Source: Phycisphaeraceae bacterium
Lineage (GTDB): Bacteria; Planctomycetota; Phycisphaerae; Phycisphaerales; UBA1924
NCBI GenBank assembly: GCA_019636495.1
Contig: JAHBXL010000006.1
Coordinates: 62,001-126,000, forward strand
Direction of reading: 5' to 3'
Length of the DNA: 64,000 nucleotides
In this document: piece after piece, positions 24,149 through 33,573 of the stretch
Layout: every line of letters starts with the position of its first letter
Numbering within the stretch: the stretch's first letter is position 1
Translations under genes and position numbers: made by a program
The notes under the pieces: model-generated
What the model was told of the DNA's origin: nothing
Databases searched by the model: none
The model's input: only the letters and a program-made list of their open reading frames with translations

Positions 24149-25991
24149 TTACTTCACGATCACCGCCCGCGGCGACACAAGCAGCACCGGCCGATCGCGG
24201 AGTTGCATGAGCGCGCCGAGATGATCCCGCACCGCGGGCCAGTGGCGCTCGCCCACCAACGCACGACCCGCCGCGACCAGCGGCGACAGCGCGGGGTCGT
24301 CCCGTCCGGCCTGCACCGAGCCGGGCGCGGCGGCGCCCAGTGCTCCGCCGATGACATCCAGCAGGCTCGCCGGGCCGGGGTACTCGAGCACGTCGTATGC
24401 GCCATCCGCGAGATTGAGGTGCGCCGCCATGTCGGCCACCGCGTCCTGCAGCCCGCCGACCTTGTCGGCCATCTTGTGGCCCACCGCATCGGCGCCCGTG
24501 AACAGCCGGCCCTCGGCGGTGCGCGACAGGTCCATGCCCGGCCGGCCCGCGCTCACGCGCGATGCGAACAGGTCGTAGGTCTCCTTCATCTTGGCGCGCA
24601 CCAGTTCGCGCTCGGCATCGGTCCACGGCGCCGACGAACCGAGGATGTGCCCCATCGGCCCGCGGGCCCGGCCCACAGAACGAACCCGGAGTTTGTCGTA
24701 CAGGCCGGTCATCGCCACCTTGCCGCCGACAACGCCGATCGACCCGAGAACGCTCGACTCGTTGGCATAGATTCGCTGCGAGCCGACGGCGACGTAGTAG
24801 CCGCCCGAAGCGGCCATGTCGCCCACGCTCGCCCACACCGGCTTCTCCTTCGACACGCGGTGCAGACCCTGCCAGATGATCTCGCTGGCCGTCGCCGAGC
24901 CGCCCGGCGAGTTGATCCGTATGACAATGCCCTTGATCAGATCGTCGGACTTCAACTCTTCGAGAATCCGCCGGATGGTCGTCGAGCCGACACCCGATTC
25001 GCCGAACAGCCCGCCCTGCGTCGACTCGCCGTCGATGATCGGCCCATCGATGTGCACGACCGCGATCGTGTCGCGCTCGGGGTAGATCTCCGGCTCCTGG
25101 AACAGCGCGCCGATCGCGGCGAACGGATTGCTCATGTCCGGAGCGGCCGCGCCCGCCTCGTGCTCGATGTTCACCCACGACACGCCCGATGCGCCGTACC
25201 CACGCGCCAGGTGATCCGAGAGGTCCGGCAGGTCGATCGACGCATCGAGAAGGCCGACGCGACGCGCCGTCGGGCCATCGGCCATCCACGCGGCCCGCAT
25301 CGCTTCGTCGATCTGGGCATCGTTGAGCCTGCGCCCGGCTCTGATCCTGGTGCGCAGGTTCGCGTACATCCCGTCGAGCAGCGCGTTGATGTTCTGGTCC
25401 CACTCCGGGCTCGGCCCCGGACGAGTCATGGACTCGTTTGCGCCCTTGTACGCGCCGACCTGCACCAGTTCCGCCTTCACGCCGACCCACTCCAACGCGT
25501 CCGCCAGGAACAGTTCCTCCATGTACAGTCCGGGGAGCGATACCGCGCCGCCCTCCTGGATGATCACCTCATCGGCGTGCGCGCCGAGCACGATCTCCGC
25601 TGGCCCGTAGAAATCGGTAAAGACGTGGACCTTCTTGCCCGCCGCCCGCACACGCCGGATCTCGCGGCCCAGTTCCTCGGCCTGCGTGATCGAGAGCGGC
25701 GCTTCGCGCAGACGAACCACCACGCCCTTTGAAGCGGCGTCGTCCGCCGCGCGGCGGAGCAGCGAGACCACCGCGCAGCGTCGGCTCGTTCTCAGCGCCA
25801 AAGAGCCACGCCAGAGGGCTGGGCCGCTCGACCGGCGTCGCCTCGATCTCGATCAGGGCGATCGTGGGATTGGCGGCCGGCTCATCGGCACGAGCCGTCC
25901 ACGCTGCCAGCGCTCCGACCAATGCGCACGCTCGGGTCAGTCTCGAAAGCACCGGGTGACCTCCTGCGGCCGAGGTGCGAGTCGTCGCCAT
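24149..25991 (-). pseudogene. sppA: Signal peptide peptidase SppA, interrupted by a frameshift
   Basis: SppA is a membrane-anchored Ser-Lys protease that degrades cleaved signal peptides. The N-terminus starts at ATG 25991 with a signal anchor (LTRACALVGALAAWTARA), then IALIEIEATPVERPSPLAWL and GAENEPTL. The remainder, in a frame beginning one base later, carries VVSLLRRAADDAASKGVVVR, ELGREIRRVRAAGKKV, GGAVSLPGLYMEELFL, VVHIDGPIIDG, RINSPGGSATASEIIW, DMAASGGYYVAVG (nucleophile Ser) and LGSIGVVGGKVA. The switch falls near 25771-25775, where one extra base (or two missing) is needed. It may be a real mutation or a sequencing error. Everything else looks intact and full length. Confidence 0.8.
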
Positions 25992-26050
25992 CCGCCGCGG
26001 CGAACACTAGGGCACCGGCGAGAACCCGCACCGGCGTAGACTCCTCGCGT

Positions 26051-26124
26051 GCCCGGGTAGCTCAGTTGGATAGAGCAGCGCTTTCCTAAAGCGCAGGTCG
26101 CACGTTCGAATCGTGTCCCGGGTG
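26051..26124 (+). tRNA. tRNA-Arg (anticodon CCT)
   Basis: A 74-nucleotide cloverleaf. The acceptor GCCCGGG pairs with CCCGGGT (one terminal G-U). The D arm is GCTC/GAGC. The anticodon stem GCGCT/AGCGC encloses TTCCTAA (anticodon CCT). The T arm GCACG/CGTGT encloses TTCGAAT. CCA is not encoded. TAGACT, a possible -10, lies 10 bases upstream. Confidence 0.96.
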
Positions 26125-26230
26125 TTTCGGAGGACCGCGGAGCGGCAGCGAGCCGCGCTAGACTTGGCCCCACGCACGGGCGGGCAACCCGCCCGTCGGA
26201 AATGCGCAACACGGTCAAGGACAAGCACTT

Positions 26231-27346
26231 ATGGAAGCCGGGATCGTCGGCCTGCCCAACGTCGGCAAGAGCACGCTGTTCAACGCGCTGACCAAGGCCG
26301 GCGCGCTCGCCGCGAACTATCCGTTCGCGACCATCGAGCCCAACGTCGGGGTCGTGCCGATCCCCGATCCGCGGCTCGAGGAGATCCGGCGGCACATCGA
26401 GAGCCAGAAGATCATCCCCGCCGCGTTGCGCCTGGTCGATATCGCGGGCATTGTCCGCGGCGCGAGCAAGGGCGAGGGTCTGGGCAACAAGTTTCTCTCG
26501 CACATCCGCGAGGTCGATGCGATCGTGCAGGTGGTTCGGTGCTTTGAGAAAGCGCCGGGCGGCGAGGAGATCACGCACGTCGATGGCACCGTCGACCCGG
26601 TCCGCGACCTGGAAACGATCAACGCCGAACTGGTGCTGGCCGACCTGCAGACGGTGGAGAACTCGATCGGCAAGGCCGAGCGTGCTGCCAAGAGCGGCAG
26701 CCGCGAGGACATCGCCCGATACGAAGTGCTCAAGAAACTGCTGCCGGTGCTGAGCGATGGCCGACTCGCCGGCACCGTGCGCTTCGATGATCCGGAACAG
26801 ATCAAGGCCATGAAGGGCCTGGGGATGATCTCCGCCAAGAAAGTGCTCTATGTCGCCAACGTAAGCGATGACGATGTCAACGGGCGCGGGCCGCTGGCGA
26901 TGAAGGTGCGCGAGTGGGTGAAGGCCCACGGCGGCGACCCGGAGTTCGACGTGGTGCCGGTGTGTGCGAAGATCGAGAGCGAACTGGCCGAACTCTCCGA
27001 CGAGGACCGGCTGGAGATGCTCCAGAGCCTGGGGATGAAGGAGCCCGCGCTCAACGCGCTGGCCCGCGCTGCGTATCACTTGCTGGGCGTGCAGAGTTTC
27101 TACACGGCGGGCCCGAAGGAGATCCGCGCGTGGACGGTGCCGGTGGGCGCGACTGCGCCGCAGGCCGCGGGCGTGATTCACACCGACTTTGAGCGCGGCT
27201 TCATCCGGGCCGAGATCTACTCGGTCGAGGACCTGAAGGAACTGGGCACCGAGAAGGCCATCAAGGATGCGGGCCGCCTGCGCGTGGAGGGCAAGGGCTA
27301 CACCATGCAGGATGGGGATGTCTGCCACTTCCTGTTCAACGTGTAG
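26231..27346 (+). CDS. ychF: Obg-like ATPase YchF
   Basis: A 371-residue TRAFAC-class P-loop NTPase of the Obg family that prefers ATP. It is linked to ribosome function and oxidative-stress response in other bacteria. G1 is [18 protein letters not shown], switch I is [14 protein letters not shown], and G3 is [21 protein letters not shown] coiled-coil A domain and the NVSDDD nucleotide-specificity region follow. The C-terminal TGS domain ends [20 protein letters not shown]. Length and order are typical. Its stop overlaps the stop of the converging kinase gene by 11 bases. Confidence 0.96.
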   Translation: MEAGIVGLPNVGKSTLFNALTKAGALAANYPFATIEPNVGVVPIPDPRLEEIRRHIESQKIIPAALRLVDIAGIVRGASKGEGLGNKFLSHIREVDAIVQVVRCFEKAPGGEEITHVDGTVDPVRDLETINAELVLADLQTVENSIGKAERAAKSGSREDIARYEVLKKLLPVLSDGRLAGTVRFDDPEQIKAMKGLGMISAKKVLYVANVSDDDVNGRGPLAMKVREWVKAHGGDPEFDVVPVCAKIESELAELSDEDRLEMLQSLGMKEPALNALARAAYHLLGVQSFYTAGPKEIRAWTVPVGATAPQAAGVIHTDFERGFIRAEIYSVEDLKELGTEKAIKDAGRLRVEGKGYTMQDGDVCHFLFNV

Positions 27347-29528
27347 GCGGCGGGGCGGCCGGCTCCGCGGCGGGCAGCGTCGAAGACGCGGCGGGCACGC
27401 CCTCGCGCCGAACCAGGCGCCGCTGCAACTCGGCAACCTGCGCGGGCACGTCGAGCATGTCGGGCTCGAAGGCGCGCTTCGCGGCCATGAGGAACAGCAG
27501 GCGCAGCGCGCGGTTGTGCGAGTCGTCCTCGATTTGTTCCGCCAGCGCGAGCAGGTCGCGCACGGCTGCTTCCACGACTGACCGGGCCTCATCGCTCAGC
27601 GGCGTGCCCACTGGTCGATCCGCCGCGCGGAGCACCGCGGCGGTCAGGCGCATGCCGCGGCGCATGTCCCGCCACCGGTCGCCGGGCGCGAGCATCGATT
27701 CGTAGTGCGCATCGTTGATGTCCAGATACTTCCGGGCGGCCTCGTGATCGCCGATCCGCAGAGCCCAGAATGCCAGCGCATCGCGCCAGAGGAGCGTCTC
27801 GTAGTCACCCGCGCGGCCGCGGGACTCAAGGTCCTGCACAAGTTCTGCGACGATTCTGACACGGCTAGACCAGAGTTCGGCCATCTGCTGGTTCGACTGC
27901 TCTGAGAAGATCAACGGGCCCGCGATCGACTCCATCATCGTCAGCCCGGGCATCCAATCAATGCTGACACCGCCATCGCTCTTGCTTCTGATGATGTGGG
28001 CCATGGTTCCGAGCATTGCGAGCGAGTCATCGATTGCCCGCTTCTGCTCGGCGGACACTTTCCTGAGCGTCTGGTTCTGCTCTTCGAGGATTCTCCGCTG
28101 GGACACCGCCTGTGAACGCGCGACCCCCGCGACCGCGACAACCACGGCCAGCGCGCCCAGGCCGACCGCCGCGGACACCAGAGGCTGCCTGCGGACGAGC
28201 AGGGACGTGCGACGCCATGGCGTCGGCCGCCTCCATTCCAACGGTCTGTGCCCAAGAAACGCATCGAGGTCTTCGGCAAGGGCGTGCGCAGACGGTTGCC
28301 TGTCGGCGGGGCGCGGCGCGAGCGCTCGCCGGCAGATCGCGTCGAGGTCGTCGTCTACATCGGGATGCGCGGCGCGGGCCGATGGCGCTGGAGAATCCGG
28401 CCGCGCGTGCCGCGCGGCGACCTGCGCCGGCGTTTCGCCGTTGGGCGCCTTGCCGGTCAGCAGGAAGTACAGCAACCCGCCCAGCGCGTAGATGTCCGCC
28501 GGGATGGCCTGCGCGCCCTCCTCGGCCCGGTACTGCTCGGGAGCGATGTACGCCAGATTGCCCACGGGGGTCGCATCGGGGATGCGCCCCGAGTTCGACC
28601 GCACCGCCGCGGCGACCCCGAAGTCGGCGACCTTCGGCTCTCCCGAACTGGTCATCAGAATGTTCGATGGCTTGAGGTCGCAGTGCACAACGCCTGCGAC
28701 ATGGGCCGCGTGCACGCCCCGGGCGATCGCGGCGACGAGCCGCGCGGCCTCGCGCGGCGGCACACGCTGGCTGCGCCTTGCACACCACCGCGCGAGGTCG
28801 CCCGCATCGACGTGCTCGTACACGATGTACTCGATGGAACGCTCATCCGTGCCGCGGTCGTGTACACGCACAACATTGGGGTGATCGATCCGGCGGGCCT
28901 TGAGGCTCTCGGCCGCGGCGAAACTCGCGGCGTCCGCCGCGGCAACGGGTCGCAGGCGCTTGATCGCGACCCAGGCGGGCTTGTCGGGTTCACTGAGCAG
29001 GTGGTCGGCGGCGAGATACACCTCGCCCTGTGCGCCGATGCCCAGACGCTCGCGCACATCGAAGCGGCGCCGTCCATCGGGCAGCCGCGGGCCGTACTCG
29101 CACGGGACCTGAAGAGGGACCGATCTGCCCGCCGAGCGCCCCAGCGTGGTCGTTGAGGCCAGCCCGTCGGACAGCGCGACAGCGGTCTCGATCGCGGCGG
29201 ACAACCGGGGGTGCTGACGCGCGAGCATTCGCGCCGCATCCGCCTCGGGCATTCCGGCGGCGATGGCTGCCCGCAATGCGAACTCAATGGCCGCGTCGAG
29301 AGCGATCCGCATTCCCTCGATGCCCGGCACACCGTTCAGGTAGCGCTCGATGGTCAAAGGCAGGCCGCGGGCAAGTCGCTCGCGTGCATCGGCTTCGATG
29401 CTGTCGGCGACATCGTGGTCCTCGATTGCGCCGGTCGCCGCGCACACGACCGCGAACCCGGGATCGGGATCGGCCGAGTACCGTGCGGCGACCGCCGCGG
29501 CCGTGTCCTGGGATGTTCGCACCGGCAT
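27336..29528 (-). CDS. Transmembrane Ser/Thr protein kinase
   Basis: A 730-residue protein. A helical N-terminal region (~1-150) precedes a Hanks-type kinase domain: Gly loop [12 protein letters not shown] (~162-173), VAIK Lys190, catalytic loop [13 protein letters not shown] (Asp284) and DFG at 302-304, then [16 protein letters not shown] replaces the usual HRD. One transmembrane helix (~450-470, [20 protein letters not shown]) separates it from a ~255-residue presumably periplasmic helical domain with a Pro-rich tail. ATG 29528 overlaps the sigma factor stop by one base (TGATG), so the two are co-translated. The pairing suggests kinase control of that sigma factor, an inference. Confidence 0.9.
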   Translation of the reverse strand: MPVRTSQDTAAAVAARYSADPDPGFAVVCAATGAIEDHDVADSIEADARERLARGLPLTIERYLNGVPGIEGMRIALDAAIEFALRAAIAAGMPEADAARMLARQHPRLSAAIETAVALSDGLASTTTLGRSAGRSVPLQVPCEYGPRLPDGRRRFDVRERLGIGAQGEVYLAADHLLSEPDKPAWVAIKRLRPVAAADAASFAAAESLKARRIDHPNVVRVHDRGTDERSIEYIVYEHVDAGDLARWCARRSQRVPPREAARLVAAIARGVHAAHVAGVVHCDLKPSNILMTSSGEPKVADFGVAAAVRSNSGRIPDATPVGNLAYIAPEQYRAEEGAQAIPADIYALGGLLYFLLTGKAPNGETPAQVAARHARPDSPAPSARAAHPDVDDDLDAICRRALAPRPADRQPSAHALAEDLDAFLGHRPLEWRRPTPWRRTSLLVRRQPLVSAAVGLGALAVVVAVAGVARSQAVSQRRILEEQNQTLRKVSAEQKRAIDDSLAMLGTMAHIIRSKSDGGVSIDWMPGLTMMESIAGPLIFSEQSNQQMAELWSSRVRIVAELVQDLESRGRAGDYETLLWRDALAFWALRIGDHEAARKYLDINDAHYESMLAPGDRWRDMRRGMRLTAAVLRAADRPVGTPLSDEARSVVEAAVRDLLALAEQIEDDSHNRALRLLFLMAAKRAFEPDMLDVPAQVAELQRRLVRREGVPAASSTLPAAEPAAPPPTR

Positions 29529-30178
29529 CAGAGTTCCCCGGCGTCGATCTTCTCGCGGAGCAGACCTCGGATGATGCGCCACCGCTGCCGAACCGCGGCG
29601 GGCGTAGCACCGAGCGCTTCGGCGATGCGGAAGAGCGGCCAATCGGCGAGCCACAACGTGAGGATCGATCGATCATCGTCAAAGTGCAGGGCGCTCAGCG
29701 CCTTTTCGAGAACGATGTCGGTGCCGCCAACGCCTGTTCGCTCCGCCGCGTCGATGCGGGCAAGGAGCACGCGCGCGATGGGTCCGTCTTCGCCTTCGGC
29801 CAGTTGCAGGCGCTTGACCGCACGGACCTTGTCGACCACGGCGGTTTCGGCCATTCGGAACAACAGCGACCACAACTGCGGTTCGTCGATCGCCTGCAGT
29901 TTCCCATCGCGAACGTAGTGGTCGAACCGGCGGCCCACGGTCGAGAGGATGTCCAGCGAGTCGAACATCCTCCGCACCGAGGCCCCGAGTTTTCCCCGTA
30001 CCCGACGACGGATCAGATCGCCGTAGTCGTTGATGAACATCGCCGCGGCCTGGCGGTCCCCCTCACGCATCCGCTGAAGCAGTTGCTCGACCGGGAGCGT
30101 GTCCGCGACCGCCGGCCCCCCGCCACCGCCCCCGGGCGGGTCCCGGAATGTCGTGGAGATGGGCTGGGTCTCGAGCAT
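29528..30178 (-). CDS. ECF-type RNA polymerase sigma factor (planctomycete kinase-associated type)
   Basis: A 216-residue sigma-70 family protein with regions 2 and 4 only. Region 2 includes FINDYGDLIRRRVRGKLG and RRMFDSLDILSTVGRRFD. Region 4 helix-turn-helix is WPLFRIAEALGATPAAVRQR. The DxxDIL pattern is characteristic of planctomycete ECF factors encoded beside Ser/Thr kinases. No anti-sigma gene is adjacent. ATG 30178 (MLETQPISTTF) is chosen; the frame remains open to 30250, including a possible GTG start. The upstream region is cut into by the IS element from 30364. Confidence 0.85.
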   Translation of the reverse strand: MLETQPISTTFRDPPGGGGGGPAVADTLPVEQLLQRMREGDRQAAAMFINDYGDLIRRRVRGKLGASVRRMFDSLDILSTVGRRFDHYVRDGKLQAIDEPQLWSLLFRMAETAVVDKVRAVKRLQLAEGEDGPIARVLLARIDAAERTGVGGTDIVLEKALSALHFDDDRSILTLWLADWPLFRIAEALGATPAAVRQRWRIIRGLLREKIDAGEL

Positions 30179-30363
30179 GGGCGGCCGGGTCAGGAACTGG
30201 GTGCGCGAAAAAAAACTTTCCGGATTGCTCACACGAGGGGTTCGAGGCACGACTAGTCGGTTGGAGGGCCGGTTTCCGGGGTCGCCGAGAACCGCGTGTG
30301 TACGCGGCGGCGATCACTGCGCGCCGTTCCCTCCCCAAGACCGGAGTACGTGCCATGGCAGCA

Positions 30364-31552
30364 GAGATCTGGAATCTCTGAACAATCGCGCAACCGCGGC
30401 GTGTGAATGATCGTATCGGAAGCGGGCCGTTGGCGGGAGAGCCGATGGCCGCACGGAGACGCGATCATGGGTGTCCGGAAGAACGAGTCGATGGGGTTTG
30501 TGGATGCGGCGCTCGACGGCCTGGGCGGAACACGGTCGGCCACGCTGCTGGAGCGGCTCGACGCGGCCACGCCGTGGGAGCGGCTCGCGGCCCCGATCCG
30601 GGCCCTGCCCGAGTACAACGCGCCCGGAGCCGGTCATCCGTCGTGGTGCCCGGTCCTGATGCTCAAGTGCCTGATGCTGGCCAAGTGGAACAACCTGAGC
30701 GATCCCGGGCTGGAGGATGCGCTCAAGGACCGGATCAGTTTCCGGAAGTTCGTGGGACTCTCGTTCACCGACAAGACGCCCGACGAGACCACGTTCGTGA
30801 AGTTCCGCAAGCGGCTGCGCGAGGCCGGGCTGCACGACACGCTCTTTGACGCGGTGGTGAAGCACATCGAGAAGCAGGGGTTGCTGGTACGTGAGGGGAC
30901 GATGGTGGATGCGACGATCATCGAGGCCCCGCGTGGCCGGCCGCGGCCGGATGGCACGACCACACGCGACCAGGACGCCTCGTTCACCAGCAAGCACGGG
31001 ACGCCGCACCACGGGTACAAGGGCCACATCGCCGCGGACCTCTCCGGGATCGTCACCGACTACCGCTTCGGCACCGCCAAGGAACACGACTCCAACCACA
31101 TCGACGACCTGACCAGGAACGAGCAGAAGCTGGTGCTGGCCGACAGCGCCTACTCCTGCGCTGCGCGGCGTGCCGAACTGCGGGCCCGCGGCGTGATCGA
31201 CGGCATCTGCTACAAGCGGGTGCGTGGGCAGGCCAGGCTGTATGACTGGCAGGAGCGGTGGAACGCCATCGTGGCACGCGATCGGGCCAGGGTCGAGCAT
31301 CCCAACGCGATGATGAAGCAGCAACTGGGGTTCAGACGGGTGAGATACAGAGGAAGAGACCGCAACGCCTTCGACTTCGCCATGATCCTCATCGCCTGCA
31401 ACATCAAGAGAAGCCTCAGTCTGAAAACCGCGGCCTGAGCCGCGGAGATCCACGTCGCACCGATGGATTCGCTCATCGGACGCGACGCCGGTCACCGATG
31501 CCGGCCCGTCCTCTCGAAGTGCAAGTGCCATTGGTCAGAGGTTCCATCTGTC
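30364..31552 (+). mobile_element. IS5-family insertion sequence, ~1.19 kb
   Basis: Imperfect terminal inverted repeats bound the element. The left end 30364-30392 begins GAGATCTGGAATCTCTGAAC. The reverse complement of the right end 31552-31524 begins GACAGATGGAACCTCTGACC. They agree at about 21 of 29 positions. A single transposase gene fills most of the interior. No clean target duplication is evident, so insertion is probably old or the boundaries are off by a few bases. It sits upstream of the sigma/kinase operon on one side and at the 5' edge of a secreted-protein/HTH operon on the other. Confidence 0.7.
30467..31438 (+). CDS. IS5-type DDE transposase
   Basis: A 323-residue transposase from ATG 30467. 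It carries the IS5-group N-terminal pattern (FVGLSFTDKTPDETTFVKFR, LREAGLHDTLFDAVVKHIEK). The catalytic acids fall in GTMVDATIIEAP (first Asp), KLVLADSAYSC (second Asp) and RARVEHPNAMMKQQLGFRRV (Glu). HHGYKGHIAADLSGIV is the typical strand between them. The frame is intact and full length, so the protein may be active. C-terminus AFDFAMILIACNIKRSL is standard. Confidence 0.92.
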   Translation: MGVRKNESMGFVDAALDGLGGTRSATLLERLDAATPWERLAAPIRALPEYNAPGAGHPSWCPVLMLKCLMLAKWNNLSDPGLEDALKDRISFRKFVGLSFTDKTPDETTFVKFRKRLREAGLHDTLFDAVVKHIEKQGLLVREGTMVDATIIEAPRGRPRPDGTTTRDQDASFTSKHGTPHHGYKGHIAADLSGIVTDYRFGTAKEHDSNHIDDLTRNEQKLVLADSAYSCAARRAELRARGVIDGICYKRVRGQARLYDWQERWNAIVARDRARVEHPNAMMKQQLGFRRVRYRGRDRNAFDFAMILIACNIKRSLSLKTAA

Positions 31553-31974
31553 AACAGGTTATCAGAAAGTGCCGCAGGATTCCAAAGGTTTCCACATTCG
31601 TCGCGCTGGTCCTGGCGATTGCCGTGCCGATTGGGCCGGCGATCGCAGCCCCGCCCCCCGCCGCTGCCCCACGAGACGGCAGTTCGTGGGAGTCGTGGAT
31701 CCTGATCCTCCTGGAGTTGATGATCCAACGGCTCAGTTGCCCCGGTCTTCAACTCCCCCCCGATGTCCCCGTCGCGATGGAGGTGACGGTCGACTGCTAC
31801 AAGAGCAATGGGCTTGCCCCCATGACCCTCTCCGAGCGTCTGGCCTTCCTGGCCGTTCTTGATGAGGCGGAACTGGCCGCGAAGCAGGCTCCGCAGGGCT
31901 TCCCCGACAACACGCTCAAGGAGTTCGTGAATGCCATCGCCGCGATGCGGCAGGAGGCGATGGCCGTTCCATGA
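31498..31974 (+). CDS. Small exported protein whose 5' end abuts the IS
   Basis: A 158-codon frame from ATG 31498. The first ~18 residues are encoded inside the right end of the IS. Then RRIPKVSTFVALVLAIAVPI and GPAIAAPPP form a signal peptide ending near residue 50. The mature part (LLELMIQRLSCPGLQLPPDV, MTLSERLAFLAVLDEAELAA) is helical and not recognised. No ATG/GTG gives the signal a short n-region, so the native start was probably lost to the insertion. TTG 31531, also inside the IS end, is another option. The stop overlaps the HTH gene by ATGA, indicating an operon. Confidence 0.55.
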   Translation: MPARPLEVQVPLVRGSICQQVIRKCRRIPKVSTFVALVLAIAVPIGPAIAAPPPAAAPRDGSSWESWILILLELMIQRLSCPGLQLPPDVPVAMEVTVDCYKSNGLAPMTLSERLAFLAVLDEAELAAKQAPQGFPDNTLKEFVNAIAAMRQEAMAVP

Positions 31975-32645
31975 GCCAAAACCCATCCCCCAAACTCGAC
32001 ACCAACGGCAATGGCGAGCAGGCCGGCCCGCCCGATCCCGCCCTGCAAGCCCGGCTGCAACTGATCTGCCGCCCGTTCACGCGGCGCGAACTGTCGGACC
32101 TCACCGGGATCTCCCACGAGTCGGTGCGACGCTACCTCGGGGGCCAGAACCCGGGCGTGCTCTTTGTCATGCGGTTGTGCGAGGCGCTCAACATCAGCGC
32201 CGATTGGCTGTTGCTCGGCCGCGGCATGCCCTTGTTCCTGTCGGACCAACGCAAGGACCCATCGCACGAGTCCATCAATCGCGCGCTCGAGACCCTCGGC
32301 GAGCACTTCCGTCTTCTTTCGGAGGAGATCTCACGCGCGGCGACGGTTCGCCCAACTGAGTTCGCCTCCCCGGAGTCGGTCACCCATGAGTCCGAGCCGG
32401 ACCCTTCCAACACTCCGATCAAGCGAGGCAAACGAGCGCCCCCGGTCCAGGTCAGGCTGCTGCTCGGGCCTGCCAACGGGCGGAATCTGGAACTCCGCCA
32501 GCCGCTGCCCAACCGGATCCTGGTCGTGCTCGGAGAAGCCGGGGCCGTGACCGCCGAACCAAGCGAGCGGGAAGCCGCCCCGGGCGAGATGGTCTATCGG
32601 CGCGTGCTGGACCGCTCCTACCGCTGGGTTCCTTCGGATCGGTAA
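31971..32645 (+). CDS. HTH-domain transcriptional regulator
   Basis: A 224-residue protein. Residues ~36-85 (RPFTRRELSDLTGISHESVR, RYLGGQNPGVLFVMRLCEAL, NISADWLLLGRG) form a Cro/CI-type helix-turn-helix with the characteristic ISADWLLxGxG turn. The remaining 140 residues are a charged linker and a beta-rich C-terminal region (VQVRLLLGPANGRNLELRQP) of unknown type. It is translationally coupled to the small exported protein upstream. A regulator paired with an exported protein suggests envelope sensing, an inference. Transcription may now depend on the IS. Confidence 0.72.
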   Translation: MSQNPSPKLDTNGNGEQAGPPDPALQARLQLICRPFTRRELSDLTGISHESVRRYLGGQNPGVLFVMRLCEALNISADWLLLGRGMPLFLSDQRKDPSHESINRALETLGEHFRLLSEEISRAATVRPTEFASPESVTHESEPDPSNTPIKRGKRAPPVQVRLLLGPANGRNLELRQPLPNRILVVLGEAGAVTAEPSEREAAPGEMVYRRVLDRSYRWVPSDR

Positions 32646-32673
32646 GCCCGGACGCGGCCCCTACGCTTGCGCG

Positions 32674-33573
32674 ATGCGGGAGAACCAACTGCTCGCGCAC
32701 ATTCATGCACGCTCGGCGGACCTCGTCGCGGCGTTTGGCGAGGTCGTTGTCGGACCCGGCGACGACTGCGCTGTCGTGCGCGCCGGCACCGGCTCGCTGC
32801 TGCTGCTCACCGTCGATCAACTGGTCGAGGGCCGGCACTTTGCCGCAGACGCCGCCGCGGCGGAAATCGCGCACAAGGCCATCGCCCGGAGCATCTCCGA
32901 TATCGCCGCGATGGGCGGCACGCCCGCCTGGGCGCTGGCGACGGGGCTGCTGCCGCGGCACTACGAGCGCGCCGACGAACTGTTCGACGCGATGTCCGCG
33001 GCAGCGCGCCAGATGGGCGCGCCGCTTGTCGGCGGCGACATCGCCACCTGGGATGGCGCGCTCGCGCTCACGTGTACGGTCGGCGGCGCACCGCACCCTG
33101 CACGTGGCCCCGTGCTGCGCGCCGGTGCCCGCCCGGGCGACGATCTGTGGGTCACGGGACGCATCGGCGGCAGTCTGCGCAGCGGTCGGCACCTGCGCTT
33201 CGTGCCGCGCACGACAATCGGCGCGTGGCTGTGCGATGCGCTCGGCCCCGCCCTGCACGCGATGATCGACATCTCCGACGGCGTCGGGGTCGACTCTGCG
33301 CGCCTCGCCGCCGCATCTGGCATCCGTGCGGTCATCGATCTGCCGCGCATCCCGCTGCATGATGGCGTGGTCGATCCGCTTGCGGCGATCGGCGAAGGCG
33401 AGGACTACGAACTTCTCTTTGCGGTCGCCCCCGGCTCGGCGCTCCCCCCACAAGCGCCCGACGGCACACCGCTGACGCGCATCGGCCGGTGCGCCGAGGG
33501 GTCCGGCTGCATCGCGCTGGATTCGGGCGGGCACGAGCACGACTGCGCACATCGCGGCTGGGAGCATGCCTGA
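32674..33573 (+). CDS. thiL: Thiamine-monophosphate kinase
   Basis: A 299-residue PurM-like kinase that makes thiamine pyrophosphate from thiamine phosphate. The N-terminal VVGPGDDCAVV and LLLTVDQLVEGRHF, the central ARSISDIAAMGGTPAWAL, LVGGDIATWD and GARPGDDLWVTGRIGGS, and MIDISDGVGVDSARLA are the family's ATP and metal-binding strips. EGEDYELLFAV is the usual C-terminal motif. The TGA overlaps the tsaE ATG by one base, the conserved thiL-tsaE neighbourhood. Confidence 0.93.
   Translation: MRENQLLAHIHARSADLVAAFGEVVVGPGDDCAVVRAGTGSLLLLTVDQLVEGRHFAADAAAAEIAHKAIARSISDIAAMGGTPAWALATGLLPRHYERADELFDAMSAAARQMGAPLVGGDIATWDGALALTCTVGGAPHPARGPVLRAGARPGDDLWVTGRIGGSLRSGRHLRFVPRTTIGAWLCDALGPALHAMIDISDGVGVDSARLAAASGIRAVIDLPRIPLHDGVVDPLAAIGEGEDYELLFAVAPGSALPPQAPDGTPLTRIGRCAEGSGCIALDSGGHEHDCAHRGWEHA

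Noticed and set aside
25760-25785. Programmed ribosomal frameshift in sppA
   Set aside because: The site lacks an obvious slippery heptamer followed by a structured stimulator; mutation or sequencing error is simpler.
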